A DNA stretch of 64,000 bases, from NCBI GenBank assembly GCA_910578935.1, contig CAJTSM010000008.1, positions 51,960 to 115,959 of the forward strand, written 5' to 3'. Position numbers and translations under genes: made by a program. The notes beneath the pieces are model-generated. The model ran no database searches and was not told where the DNA came from. It was given only the letters and a program-made list of their open reading frames with translations. This document shows positions 24,243 through 32,381 of this stretch, in pieces. How positions within the stretch are numbered: position 1 is the first letter of the stretch; each line of letters starts with the position of its first letter. The DNA comes from an uncultured Oscillibacter sp. (GTDB lineage: Bacteria; Bacillota; Clostridia; Oscillospirales; Oscillospiraceae).

Positions 24243-25568
24243 TCAAACCTCCTGTTCTTTTCCGCTTTTCGCAGCGGGTACGGCGGGTTCAAGGCCCGCC
24301 CCCGGAGAGGCGGCCGTACTATTTAATATGTATCTCTGCCGGTCCTGGGAGAGAGCGCCCCGGGCCAGCATCCGCTGAAGCAGGGGACGGCACTGGCCCA
24401 CGCCGATGCCCAGCAGCCGGGCAATGTCCTGCCGGTAGGCGAAGCCCTCCTTCTCCAGATAGTCCAGGACGGCGCGTTCCTGCCGCTCGGGGGACACCAC
24501 GTTTTCGGGAAGGTAATAGCGGGCCCCCACCTGCGTCAGCCGCCCCCGGGCTGTCAGCTGCTTGAGCCGGTTATAGGCGGCGGTCCGGGAGATGTTCAAC
24601 AGAGCGCAGACCTCATTCCGGGTGGTCCAGCCCTGCCGCCGGGCCTGGGAGAGAATCTGTCCCTCCCCGCCGGAGCGCAGGGCGCAGTCCACGCGGAGGT
24701 CCCGAAGGGTGAGGTCGTCCAGGCCCGCCCGGATGAGAGCGGCCCGGGCCAGCTTGGACAGACGGGTCCGGTCATAGGGCCGGCGGCTCCTGGGCGCGGT
24801 GAGGACGGGGCCGTCCCGGCCCTCCCGCCGGGCCAGCTCTTCCAGGACTTTCTTGGTCCCGCCGGTGAGGGGGACCTCCCGCCGCTCCAGGCACAGCCGG
24901 TTTTCCCGGACCTGATCCCACGTCAGAGCGACGATTTCCTCCAGCCGGAGGCCGGCCTGCCAGGTCAGCCACAGGGTGATTCCGGCGGGGCTGGAGCCTT
25001 CGGCCCGGAGGAGCTTCCACAGGGCGAACTCGTCGATCCGGGCAGAGGTTTCCCGGCGAATGCGGGTGGAGATCTTTTTTTCCTCCAAATGCCCGGCGAA
25101 ATGGACGTTGAGTCCCGCCGCCTCCACGCCGGTGATCCGGGAGACATATTGCCAGTCCCGCTCCTCCAGCTGCCGGAGGACAAAGTCGTGGCGCAGGTCA
25201 ATGAGGCGGACAGAGGTCTGACCCTGCCGGTCCAGCGCCGTCCGGGCCAGACGGGAGATGGACTGAGGCGTCAGGGGCTTGCGGTCCCGGTCGGAAAGGA
25301 CTACGGATTCTCCGCTCCGCTCCCGTCCGTCCCGGAGCGCCTGAAGCCAGTCCGCCAGCTCCCGGCTGATGGGGACGTTCCGGTCCGGCAGGACGATCAC
25401 CTGGTCCAAAAAATCCACTTGTTCCCAGGTGAGGCGCTGGATTTCATCCCGCAAAAGTCCGGCCTGCCAGGCCAGTCTTAGGATGGTCCCGGCGGCGTTG
25501 CTGTAATTTTCCCGCAGCGCCTGTTTCATGGCGCCCTCATCGGGGCGGTTGACGACATATTCCTGCAT
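24243..25568 (-). CDS. tandem degenerate tyrosine-recombinase-like protein with two C-terminal winged-HTH segments
   Basis: 441 aa, no signal peptide. Two successive segments resemble the tyrosine-recombinase catalytic fold. The first (about 24-150) has AGLLRDEI where the family has GLRxxEI (Leu39 replaces catalytic Arg), then LIDLRHDF. The second (about 195-300) has AGLRLEEI with Arg208 kept, but LRDLRVD in place of HxLRH. I find no Tyr nucleophile motif in either. Two helix-turn-helix segments follow (about 311-355, TTRNEVCALLNISRTAAYNRL; about 364-412, YRQDIARLLGIGVGQCRPLL). It is probably a DNA-binding regulator, not an active recombinase. GGAGGAGG precedes the ATG. Confidence 0.7.
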   Translation of the reverse strand: MQEYVVNRPDEGAMKQALRENYSNAAGTILRLAWQAGLLRDEIQRLTWEQVDFLDQVIVLPDRNVPISRELADWLQALRDGRERSGESVVLSDRDRKPLTPQSISRLARTALDRQGQTSVRLIDLRHDFVLRQLEERDWQYVSRITGVEAAGLNVHFAGHLEEKKISTRIRRETSARIDEFALWKLLRAEGSSPAGITLWLTWQAGLRLEEIVALTWDQVRENRLCLERREVPLTGGTKKVLEELARREGRDGPVLTAPRSRRPYDRTRLSKLARAALIRAGLDDLTLRDLRVDCALRSGGEGQILSQARRQGWTTRNEVCALLNISRTAAYNRLKQLTARGRLTQVGARYYLPENVVSPERQERAVLDYLEKEGFAYRQDIARLLGIGVGQCRPLLQRMLARGALSQDRQRYILNSTAASPGAGLEPAVPAAKSGKEQEV

Positions 25569-25593
25569 GGGCCTCCTCCTGCTGCGGCACTGT

Positions 25594-25606
25594 ATTTGTT
25601 ACGAAT
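25594..25606. repeat. 13-bp inverted repeat, right copy (upstream of recombinase-like gene)
   Basis: ATTTGTTACGAAT, the exact reverse complement of 24216-24228. It lies 26 bp before the start codon of the recombinase-like gene, within its probable promoter region. Confidence 0.7.
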
Positions 25607-25739
25607 GTTGAATTTAATTTGGATATCAATGAACGGCTGTAAAATCTTTATCATACAATTTATGCAGCGGTTTCCATGTTTGCATCATACGCCAGAAGAT
25701 AGCAAAAAGTCAATATCTTTCCACGGTTTTGGGACCGGC

Positions 25740-25773
25740 AAAAAAGGCGGGCCCGCGTTACACGGGCCCGCCT
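25740..25773 (-). terminator. intrinsic terminator after the flavodoxin-like gene
   Basis: An 11-bp stem, AGGCGGGCCCG (25745-25755) with CGGGCCCGCCT (25763-25773). On the minus strand it is followed by six Ts (25745-25740). Confidence 0.85.
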
Positions 25774-25826
25774 GAAGGGGCGTCCTTTCCATTTCCAAGC
25801 GCAGCTTGGGGGTTGGCTGGAGAGCG

Positions 25827-26453
25827 TTACCGGATGAAGTTCATCATGGGCCGCTGGGCCGCCTCCGGGGCGGGGAGCTTTGTCTCGTGGAGCACCTTCA
25901 CCATCCAGGCCATGTCCCGGCCCAGCCGGGCGGCAACCGCCATGCCCTCTTCGTCCCGGGCGGCTTCGCCGGGGTCCGCCCCGTGGACCACGCCCCAGTA
26001 ATCGGAGGTCATTAAAATCATCTCCATGGCGTCCATAGTTCCCAGCAGCTGCTGATAGGTTTCCATTCCGCCGCTGCGCCGCAGGGTGCACAGGGCCCCG
26101 CCCACTTTGTGGTGAAGCTGGTTCACGCCGCAGCCCGCCGCCAGCATCAGGCGGTCCAGCACGCATTTCATGCCTCCGGCGATGCCGCCGTGATACACCG
26201 GGGAGGCCAGGAGTATGCCGTCCGCCTCGATGCAGGCGGCGATAATTTCATTTACCCCGTCCCCGTCCTGGACACAGCGGAGGCTCCCGGTGTTTAGGCA
26301 GTGGTAGCAGGCCATGCAGGGCCGGACCTTGGCCCCGGGCTGGAAGACCTGGAATTCTACGCCGGCGGCCTGGATCTCCCGGCCCGCGGCCTCTAAAACC
26401 AGAGCGGTATTTCCGTTTTTGCGGGGGCTTCCGTTAATAGCGGCAATTTTCAT
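25827..26453 (-). CDS. flavodoxin-fold NAD(P)H-dependent FMN reductase family protein
   Basis: 208 aa, a flavodoxin-like oxidoreductase. The N-terminal FMN phosphate loop is GSPRKNGNT. A Cys cluster follows (CMACYHCLNTGSLRC, residues about 47-61), typical of the iron-sulfur flavoprotein-related or NADPH-dependent FMN reductase subfamily. The ASPVYHGGIAGGMKCVLDR segment is the flavin-ring region. ATG 26453 has GGAGGAAAT upstream. The redox partner and substrate are unknown. It is monocistronic. Confidence 0.85.
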   Translation of the reverse strand: MKIAAINGSPRKNGNTALVLEAAGREIQAAGVEFQVFQPGAKVRPCMACYHCLNTGSLRCVQDGDGVNEIIAACIEADGILLASPVYHGGIAGGMKCVLDRLMLAAGCGVNQLHHKVGGALCTLRRSGGMETYQQLLGTMDAMEMILMTSDYWGVVHGADPGEAARDEEGMAVAARLGRDMAWMVKVLHETKLPAPEAAQRPMMNFIR

Positions 26454-26533
26454 GGGGGATTTCCTCCTTATTATGTTCATGAAACAATTATATCTGTCCC
26501 CCGGCAAAATTGCAAGAATTTCGGAAAACCCCC

Positions 26534-26562
26534 TTTTTCTTCCGGGGCGTATGCGCTATAAT
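26534..26562 (+). promoter_or_regulatory. promoter of thiI
   Basis: TTTTTC (weak -35) and TATAAT (26557-26562) with 17 bp between them, about 40 bp before the start codon. Confidence 0.45.
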
Positions 26563-26599
26563 AACAGCCGTAAATTTGACGTCTACGGAGGATGATTCC

Positions 26600-27778
26600 A
26601 TGCGGCAAAATGAAATGTTCCTGCTCAAGCTGGGCGAAGTGGTTCTGAAGGGCCAAAACCGCCGCTCTTTTGAGGACCGGCTGGTGGCCAACACGGCCCG
26701 GCGGCTGAAATCCTGCGGCAGCTTCCAGGTCTACATCCGTCAGAGCACGATCTATGCCGAACCCACCACGGATACCTGCGACCTGGAAGCGGCGTATGCC
26801 GCCGCCCGGCAGGTCTTTGGCGTGGTCAGCGTCGCCCGGGCGGTGCCCTGTGAAAAAACGGTGGAGGCCATTGTGGAAACGGCGAAGGACTATCTGGCGG
26901 ACGCCTTCGCCGCCGCCAAGAGCTTCAAGGTGGAGAGCAAGCGGGCGGATAAAAATTATCCCATGAACTCCATCCAGATTTCTCAGGCCGTGGGAGGCGA
27001 ACTGGCGGAGGCGTTTCCCCATGTGACGGTAGACGTCCACAACCCGGACCTGACGGTTCACGTAGAAATTCGGGAAAAGCACGCCTATGTCCACGCCCCC
27101 GCGGTTCCCGGCGCGGGAGGGCTCCCCGTCGGCATGGGGGGCCACGCCGTCAGCCTCCTTTCCGGCGGCCTGGACAGTCCGGTGTCTTCCTGGATGATGG
27201 CCCGGCGGGGGGTGGAGCTGGAGATGGTCCACTTCGTCTCCCCGCCCTATACCTCCCAACAGGCCCAGGATAAGGTCCTGGAGCTGGCCCGTCTTTTGAC
27301 GGCGTACTGCGGCCGCCTTCGGGTCCACATCGTGCCCTTCACGGAGATCCAGGAGGAGATTCGAAAAAACTGCCCCGAGGAGTACTTCACCCTTATCATG
27401 CGCCGCTTCATGATGCGCCTGGCCCAGGCCATCGCCAAGCGGGCGGGGGCCAAGGCCCTGATCACCGGCGAGTCCCTGGGCCAGGTGGCCAGCCAGACCA
27501 TGATGGCCCTGGCCGTCACCGACGACGTGACGGAGATGCCGGTCCTCCGGCCCCTGATCGGCATGGATAAGGTGGAGATTATCCGGATGTCCCGGGAGAT
27601 TGGCGCCTATGACACGTCCATCCTGCCCTATGAGGACTGCTGTACGGTGTTTACTCCCCGGCATCCCGCCACCCGGCCCAAGGTGGAGGACGTCCGGGCG
27701 GCGGAGTCCAAGCTGGATGTAGAGGCCCTGATGGCCCGCTCCCTGGAGGGGGAGGAGTGGGTTTGGGTCAAGCCGTAA
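26600..27778 (+). CDS. thiI: tRNA 4-thiouridine synthase ThiI
   Basis: Sulfur transferase for 4-thiouridine at tRNA position 8, and in some bacteria for the thiamine thiazole. 392 aa: an N-terminal ferredoxin-like plus THUMP region (about 1-165), then the PP-loop adenylation domain with SLLSGGLDSP. The Cys-containing C-terminal motif PYEDCCTVF holds the reactive Cys. There is no C-terminal rhodanese domain, as in other Firmicute ThiI proteins that receive sulfur directly from a cysteine desulfurase. GGAGGATGATT precedes ATG 26600. No nifS-like gene is adjacent. Confidence 0.95.
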   Translation: MRQNEMFLLKLGEVVLKGQNRRSFEDRLVANTARRLKSCGSFQVYIRQSTIYAEPTTDTCDLEAAYAAARQVFGVVSVARAVPCEKTVEAIVETAKDYLADAFAAAKSFKVESKRADKNYPMNSIQISQAVGGELAEAFPHVTVDVHNPDLTVHVEIREKHAYVHAPAVPGAGGLPVGMGGHAVSLLSGGLDSPVSSWMMARRGVELEMVHFVSPPYTSQQAQDKVLELARLLTAYCGRLRVHIVPFTEIQEEIRKNCPEEYFTLIMRRFMMRLAQAIAKRAGAKALITGESLGQVASQTMMALAVTDDVTEMPVLRPLIGMDKVEIIRMSREIGAYDTSILPYEDCCTVFTPRHPATRPKVEDVRAAESKLDVEALMARSLEGEEWVWVKP

Positions 27779-27817
27779 GGACTCCGTTTTTATTTTGACA
27801 GCAAGGAAGGTAGTACC

Positions 27818-29080
27818 ATGTCCCACACCGCCGAACTCATCGCCGTAGGCACCGAATTACTGCTTGGCAACATTGCCAACACCAATGCCCAAACCTTAAG
27901 CCAGAGCCTTTCCGCCCTGGGGATCAACGTCTTCTGGCACACCGTTGTGGGCGACAATCCCGGCCGCCTGAAAGAGGCCCTGGACATCGCCCGCCGCCGG
28001 GCGGACATCCTGATCACCACCGGCGGCCTGGGCCCCACCTACGACGACCTTACCAAACAGACCATCTGCGAAGCCTTCGGAAAGCCGCTCATCCTCCACC
28101 CCGGCATTCTGGAGGATATCCGTGCCTTTTACGAGTCCGCCCTCCATGTCCCCATGCCGGAGAACAATGCCCAGCAGGCGGAGCTCCCCGAGGGCTGTGT
28201 GATCTTCGACAACCCCGTGGGCACCGCCCCGGGCTGCGCCTTTGAATGTGACGGCGTCCACGTCCTTATGCTCCCGGGCCCGCCCCACGAGATGGAAACC
28301 ATGCTCCGCCGCCACGTGGAACCTTACCTCCGGAAACTGTCCCGGGAGGTCATCGTCTCCCATGACATTATGACCTTCGGCATGGGGGAGAGCTCCGTAG
28401 ACGAGCTGCTTCATGAGAAGATGGCCCATATGACCAATCCCACTCTGGCCACCTACGCCAAGCCCTGCGAGGTCCGCCTCCGGGCCACCGCCAAGGCCCC
28501 CACGGAGGAGAGGGCCCAGGCCATGCTGGCTCCGGTATTGGCGGAGGTACAGGCCGTTCTGGGAGACGTAATCTATGGTGTGGATATTTCCGGCCTGGCG
28601 GAATGCTGCCGGGAAGGGCTTCTCCGCCGGAACATGACGCTGGCGACCGCAGAAAGCTGTACCGGAGGACTGGTGGCGGAAAGGCTCACCGCGATCCCCG
28701 GGGCTTCCGTGGTCTACCGGGGCGGCGTGGTCAGCTACTGGACCAGCGTCAAGGGGGATGTGCTCCACGTCCCCCAGGATATCCTGGAAGCGCACGGCCC
28801 CGTCTCGGAACAGTGTGCCCGCGCCATGGCGGAGGGGGCCCGGAGCATCACGGGGGCGGACCTGGGGGTTTCCGTCACCGGGGCGGCGGGACCGGACCCA
28901 GATGAGCGGGGCGTCCCCGTGGGCGTTGTGTACATCGGCCTGGCGGCGCCGGAGGGAACCTTCTGCCGCGCTTTGGACCTGGGCCGCAGGCGCCGGGACC
29001 GCATCCAGGGCCTGGCGGCCAACCATGCGTTTGATGTGGTCCGGCGGTACTTGCAGGGGCTTCCCGTGGAGCGGATGTGA
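27818..29080 (+). CDS. cinA: CinA family protein (competence/damage-inducible, NMN amidohydrolase)
   Basis: 420 aa, two-domain CinA. The N-terminal MoCF-like/COG1058 domain contains AELIAVGTELLLG and TTGGLGPTYDDLT. The C-terminal amidohydrolase domain has TAESCTGGLVAERLT and SVTGAAGPDPDERGVPVG. It hydrolyses NMN in the pyridine nucleotide cycle and, in some species, is co-induced with competence. AAGGAAGG lies before the ATG. The 39-bp gap to thiI suggests co-transcription. Confidence 0.95.
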   Translation: MSHTAELIAVGTELLLGNIANTNAQTLSQSLSALGINVFWHTVVGDNPGRLKEALDIARRRADILITTGGLGPTYDDLTKQTICEAFGKPLILHPGILEDIRAFYESALHVPMPENNAQQAELPEGCVIFDNPVGTAPGCAFECDGVHVLMLPGPPHEMETMLRRHVEPYLRKLSREVIVSHDIMTFGMGESSVDELLHEKMAHMTNPTLATYAKPCEVRLRATAKAPTEERAQAMLAPVLAEVQAVLGDVIYGVDISGLAECCREGLLRRNMTLATAESCTGGLVAERLTAIPGASVVYRGGVVSYWTSVKGDVLHVPQDILEAHGPVSEQCARAMAEGARSITGADLGVSVTGAAGPDPDERGVPVGVVYIGLAAPEGTFCRALDLGRRRRDRIQGLAANHAFDVVRRYLQGLPVERM

Positions 29081-29101
29081 CCGGCCGTCCCGATTTTTCC
29101 C

Positions 29102-29130
29102 TTGCGTTTTTATCAAAAAGCTGTTATACT
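29102..29130 (+). promoter_or_regulatory. promoter of the PIN-like gene
   Basis: TTGCGT (29102-29107) and TATACT (29125-29130) with a 17-bp spacer. Confidence 0.7.
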
Positions 29131-29201
29131 GGGGCCTCCGCAGCCGGGCAGAGCCATACGGGCCGGACTGCGGCATGAATATGGAAGTAAGGATTATACA
29201 A

Positions 29202-29792
29202 ATGAAAATGATATTTCTCGTGGACGGGGACAACAACATCGGCACCGGGCTGACCGGCGTCGACATGCTGTCGGAACAGGACAGCGTCCTCATCTTTTAC
29301 CAAAAGGAAAAGGGCCTGGCCCTGGCCAAGCTTCAAAAGCTCTGCGCCGGAACGGCGGCGGACGTGCAGTATATCGAGAGCGTCCGGGGCGGCAAAAATT
29401 CCATTGACTTTCAGATCATCACGGAGCTGGGGGTCTTGGTGGGCAAGCGGGAGGCGGACTACGCCTATGTGATCAGCCAGGACAAGGGCTACGCCGCTTC
29501 CATCGACGCGCTTCAGGCCCGGTACGCCAACGCCTTTCAGGAGGTGGCGCTTCGTCCCTCCATTGAAAGCTGCCTCCACCTGCCCTTCATTCTCCGGGCG
29601 GCGGACCGGCAGGACCTGGCCAACGCCCTGGTAAAGGAGTATGGCTCCGCCCAGGGCTGCGCCCTGTACAACCACTTGAAGCGCATTTTTCAGACCCCGG
29701 AACCGGAGGGGGAAAAACCCGCCAAAGCGGTTCGCCCCCGCCGGAGCGGCGGCCGCCGCAAAAAAGCGGCCCCCCAGAGCACAGAAGAATAA
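29202..29792 (+). CDS. PIN/NYN-like domain protein
   Basis: 196 aa. Acidic positions typical of PIN/NYN nucleases are visible: FLVDGDNN at the N-terminus (Asp8, Asp10), NSIDFQI, and VISQDKGY. The order and spacing fit a PIN-like fold that acts on RNA. The C-terminal 30 residues are a basic Arg/Lys-rich tail (RPRRSGGRRKK) that could bind RNA. There is no antitoxin gene beside it, so a toxin-antitoxin role is not supported. ATG 29202 has TAAGGAT upstream; an earlier in-frame ATG has a weaker site. Confidence 0.7.
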   Translation: MKMIFLVDGDNNIGTGLTGVDMLSEQDSVLIFYQKEKGLALAKLQKLCAGTAADVQYIESVRGGKNSIDFQIITELGVLVGKREADYAYVISQDKGYAASIDALQARYANAFQEVALRPSIESCLHLPFILRAADRQDLANALVKEYGSAQGCALYNHLKRIFQTPEPEGEKPAKAVRPRRSGGRRKKAAPQSTEE

Positions 29793-29841
29793 GCACTTGT
29801 TTGCAAGTGCCGGAACGCCGCCCGCGGGGCGGCGTTTTTTT
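29793..29841 (+). terminator. terminator after the PIN-like gene
   Basis: A small hairpin GCACTTG/CAAGTGC (29793-29810) is followed by a strong 9-bp stem, ACGCCGCCC with GGGCGGCGT (29815-29835), and six more Ts. Confidence 0.85.
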
Positions 29842-29859
29842 CCTCAAATCTCCGCCTGG

Positions 29860-29885
29860 TTCGACGGTTTTCGACAGCGTTCGAC
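29860..29885 (+). promoter_or_regulatory. three TTCGAC direct repeats at 10-bp spacing
   Basis: TTCGAC starts at 29860, 29870 and 29880, one helical turn apart, and ends 7 bp before the -35 element at 29893. This is the layout of an activator binding array. I do not know the factor. Confidence 0.5.
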
Positions 29886-29892
29886 AAATCCC

Positions 29893-29921
29893 TTGTGTTT
29901 CCCACGGCTTTTTGCTATGAT
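29893..29921 (+). promoter_or_regulatory. promoter of the histidine-kinase-like gene
   Basis: TTGTGT (29893-29898) and TATGAT (29916-29921) with a 17-bp spacer. Confidence 0.65.
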
Positions 29922-30043
29922 ATTTCCGGGGAAGGCAGTCTTTTCCTTGGCTTAAGCCGCCTTTCTCAGCAAATGCTAACCCAGACGCTTCCAGTGGGAG
30001 GGGGGACCTCTCCGGGAGTTTCGCCGGAAAGGAGATATCCCTT

Positions 30044-30835
30044 ATGGACTTGGACCTCTCACTGCTGCCTCAAGCCGCCGCCCAGATGCGGGGAGCTTTG
30101 AGCAATCTTTACTTCGCCGCCACCCGGCTGGCCCCGGCGGCCGACCGGGAACAGGACCCGGAGCTGGACGCCAAGGCGGCCCTGGTGGACCAGAGCTATT
30201 ACCGCCTGATCCGGCTGGTGAACGATCTGTCCGCCACCCGTTACCTGAACGACGAGCCCCTGTCTCTTCGGGACCGGGACATTGTGGAGTTTGTGGCGGA
30301 GCTCTTTGCCAAGGCCGCCTCCCTTGCCCCGCTGCGTGGGCTGGAAACCCGGCTGATCTGCGCCGCAGACAGCCATATCTGCGCCTTTTGTCCGGATGCG
30401 CTGGAACAGCTTCTCTATCAGCTGCTGTCCAACGCTTTTAAATTCACTCCTTCCGGCGGGCTCATCACGGTAGAGCTGCGGCTGGCGGGGGGGAGGGTGT
30501 TCCTCTCCGTGGAGGATACCGGCCCCGGTATTGCTCCGGACCGGCTGGAAACCCTGTTTGACAGCTATCACCAGGCTGAAAATCCCGCTCCGCCGCCCCA
30601 GGGGTTAGGGCTTGGGCTGGCTCTTTGCCGGGGCATCGCCCAAGGCCACAGCGGAATCATTACGGCTGAGTCCCGCCAGGGAAAGGGAAGCCGCTTCACC
30701 TTTTCCATGCCGGACCGGCTCAGTGGGACCACTCTCTCCGACGTCCGCTTCGACTATGCCGGAGGCTTCAATCATACGCTTATGGCCCTGTCGGACGCCC
30801 TGCCTCCGGAGGCGTTTGGGATTCGGAGTCATTAA
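30044..30835 (+). CDS. histidine-kinase-like ATPase without a recognisable phospho-acceptor His
   Basis: 263 aa, cytoplasmic, no membrane segment or sensor domain. The C-terminal HATPase_c domain is intact: N box LLSNAFKFTPSGG, G1 DTGPGI, G2 GLGLGLAL. The preceding helical segment (residues 1-75) has the shape of a dimerisation domain, but I see no His in the position of the H box (QMRGALSNLYFA). After the ATPase domain a 35-residue tail (DVRFDYAGGFNHTLMAL) follows. It may bind ATP without autophosphorylating, or act as a phosphatase or scaffold. No response regulator is adjacent. AAAGGAGATA precedes the ATG. Confidence 0.78.
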   Translation: MDLDLSLLPQAAAQMRGALSNLYFAATRLAPAADREQDPELDAKAALVDQSYYRLIRLVNDLSATRYLNDEPLSLRDRDIVEFVAELFAKAASLAPLRGLETRLICAADSHICAFCPDALEQLLYQLLSNAFKFTPSGGLITVELRLAGGRVFLSVEDTGPGIAPDRLETLFDSYHQAENPAPPPQGLGLGLALCRGIAQGHSGIITAESRQGKGSRFTFSMPDRLSGTTLSDVRFDYAGGFNHTLMALSDALPPEAFGIRSH

Positions 30836-30842
30836 AAAGCCC

Positions 30843-30871
30843 TTGTCCGGCCTGCATTTTTCCAGTACAAT
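30843..30871 (+). promoter_or_regulatory. promoter of the DUF1576-spoIIR unit
   Basis: TTGTCC (30843-30848) and TACAAT (30866-30871) with a 17-bp spacer. Confidence 0.6.
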
Positions 30872-30909
30872 AGAACCAGAAAACGATTTTGAGCAGGGGA
30901 GGAACCGCC

Positions 30910-32313
30910 GTGCAGGACCGCTATAAGAACCTATTCCCGGCTACGCTGGCATTCTCCGCCGGGCTGATGCTTTTGGGACTGACCCTGGAGGCTCCGGCGG
31001 ACATTCTGACGGGGCTCTGGCATATTGTCACCATGCAGGACCTGCTGATCACGGATTACGTGTTCATCGGCGGCCCCGGCGCGGCCCTGGTAAACGCGGG
31101 GCTGGTGACGGTGATTTCCATCTGCATCATCAGGATTTCCGGGGACCCCTACAACGGCTTCACAATCGTGGAGATGGGGCTGATGGCGGGCTTTTCCCTG
31201 TTTGGGAAAAACTTTGTCAACATCTGGCCCATCATCCTGGGCACCTGGCTTTACGCCAAGTACCAGCGGGAGCCCTTTTCCAAGCATGCTTCCGTGGCCC
31301 TGCTGGCCACTTCCCTGGCCCCGCTGGTGAGTTATATGTCCCTGGGCAGCATCCATGCCAGCCTCCCCTTGGGAGCGGTGACGGGAATTTTGATTGGGTT
31401 TATCCTGCCCTCCCTCTCCGCCTATACTTACAAGGTCCAAAACGGCATGAACTTGTACAACATGGGCTTCGCCTGCGGCCTCTTTGCCATGATGATTGTG
31501 CCGGTGCTCACGGCCTTCGGAGACAGCCCGGATTCCGTCCTCTACTGGGCGGAGGGATATAACACCGGCTTCATTGCCGTGCTCAGCCTGATGTGCTCCA
31601 CCCTGATTCTCCTGGGGTTTTTCGCCACGGGGCTTCCCGCCTGGAGCGTATGGGCGGGTTACCGCCGCCTGCTCTCCACCACCGGCCGGGCTCCCAGCGA
31701 TTATCTCCGTATGTTCGGTTATGGCCCCGTCCTGGTAAACATCGGGGTCAACGGCTTTTTGGGCATGGCTTACGTTCTCCTGGTGGGGGGCGACCTCAAC
31801 GGCCCCACCATCGGCGGTATTTTTACCATCATGGGGTTCTCCGCTTTCGGCAAGCATGCCCGGAATATTCTCCCCGTCATGCTGGGGGTTTTCATCGGGG
31901 CCTACGGTATGCACCACACGCCGGACTATCCCTCTCTCCAGCTGGCGGGCCTGTTCGGCACCACCCTGGCCCCCATCTCCGGCCACTTCGGCTGGCCCTA
32001 CGGCGTGCTGGCGGGCTTTATCCACGCCTCCCTGGTCCTCCAGACCGGCGGGCCGGTAGCGGGGCTGAACCTCTACAACAACGGTTTTTCCGGCGGCCTC
32101 ATCGCGATTGTCCTCTATCCCACCATCACTGCCATCGCCCGGAAGCGCCGCCCGGTCCTCCAGAATGAGGACTACTACGACCTGTTTGAGGAGAGCGCCC
32201 CCATCGATACCTCCAATTTGGAGGAAACGCACGGCGAGGCCGCCCCGGAGGAGCCGCCGGAGAACGAGGCGCTGGAAGCCTGGGCAAGAAAAAATTTCCT
32301 GGGGCCGGAATAA
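30910..32313 (+). CDS. DUF1576 family membrane protein
   Basis: 467 aa with about eleven hydrophobic segments and a charged C-terminal tail (about 415-467). It matches my memory of DUF1576, a Clostridia-enriched family of unknown function. It has duplicated internal motifs: NAGLVTVISICI with GFTIVEMGLMAGFSLFGK in the first half, and VNIGVNGFLGMAY with GGIFTIMGFSAFGK in the second. Such inverted or tandem halves are typical of transporters. I chose GTG 30910 because GGGGAGG lies 7 bases before it; an upstream TTG has no RBS. spoIIR follows after 68 bp. Confidence 0.85.
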   Translation: MQDRYKNLFPATLAFSAGLMLLGLTLEAPADILTGLWHIVTMQDLLITDYVFIGGPGAALVNAGLVTVISICIIRISGDPYNGFTIVEMGLMAGFSLFGKNFVNIWPIILGTWLYAKYQREPFSKHASVALLATSLAPLVSYMSLGSIHASLPLGAVTGILIGFILPSLSAYTYKVQNGMNLYNMGFACGLFAMMIVPVLTAFGDSPDSVLYWAEGYNTGFIAVLSLMCSTLILLGFFATGLPAWSVWAGYRRLLSTTGRAPSDYLRMFGYGPVLVNIGVNGFLGMAYVLLVGGDLNGPTIGGIFTIMGFSAFGKHARNILPVMLGVFIGAYGMHHTPDYPSLQLAGLFGTTLAPISGHFGWPYGVLAGFIHASLVLQTGGPVAGLNLYNNGFSGGLIAIVLYPTITAIARKRRPVLQNEDYYDLFEESAPIDTSNLEETHGEAAPEEPPENEALEAWARKNFLGPE

Positions 32314-32381
32314 AATCCGGCAAAACGGTCCATGATTTTCCCAAAGGCCCAAGAGCGGGCCGGGAAGGGAATGGACGACAT

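Noticed and set aside
24216..25606. Integrative mobile element bounded by the 13-bp repeats
   Set aside because: The recombinase-like gene lacks key catalytic residues, no cargo or excisionase is present, and repeats are inverted rather than direct as attL/attR would be. A regulator with operators, or less likely an invertible segment, is preferred.
29202..29792. Toxin-antitoxin pair around the PIN-like gene
   Set aside because: No small antitoxin-like gene lies next to it, and it has its own promoter and terminator.
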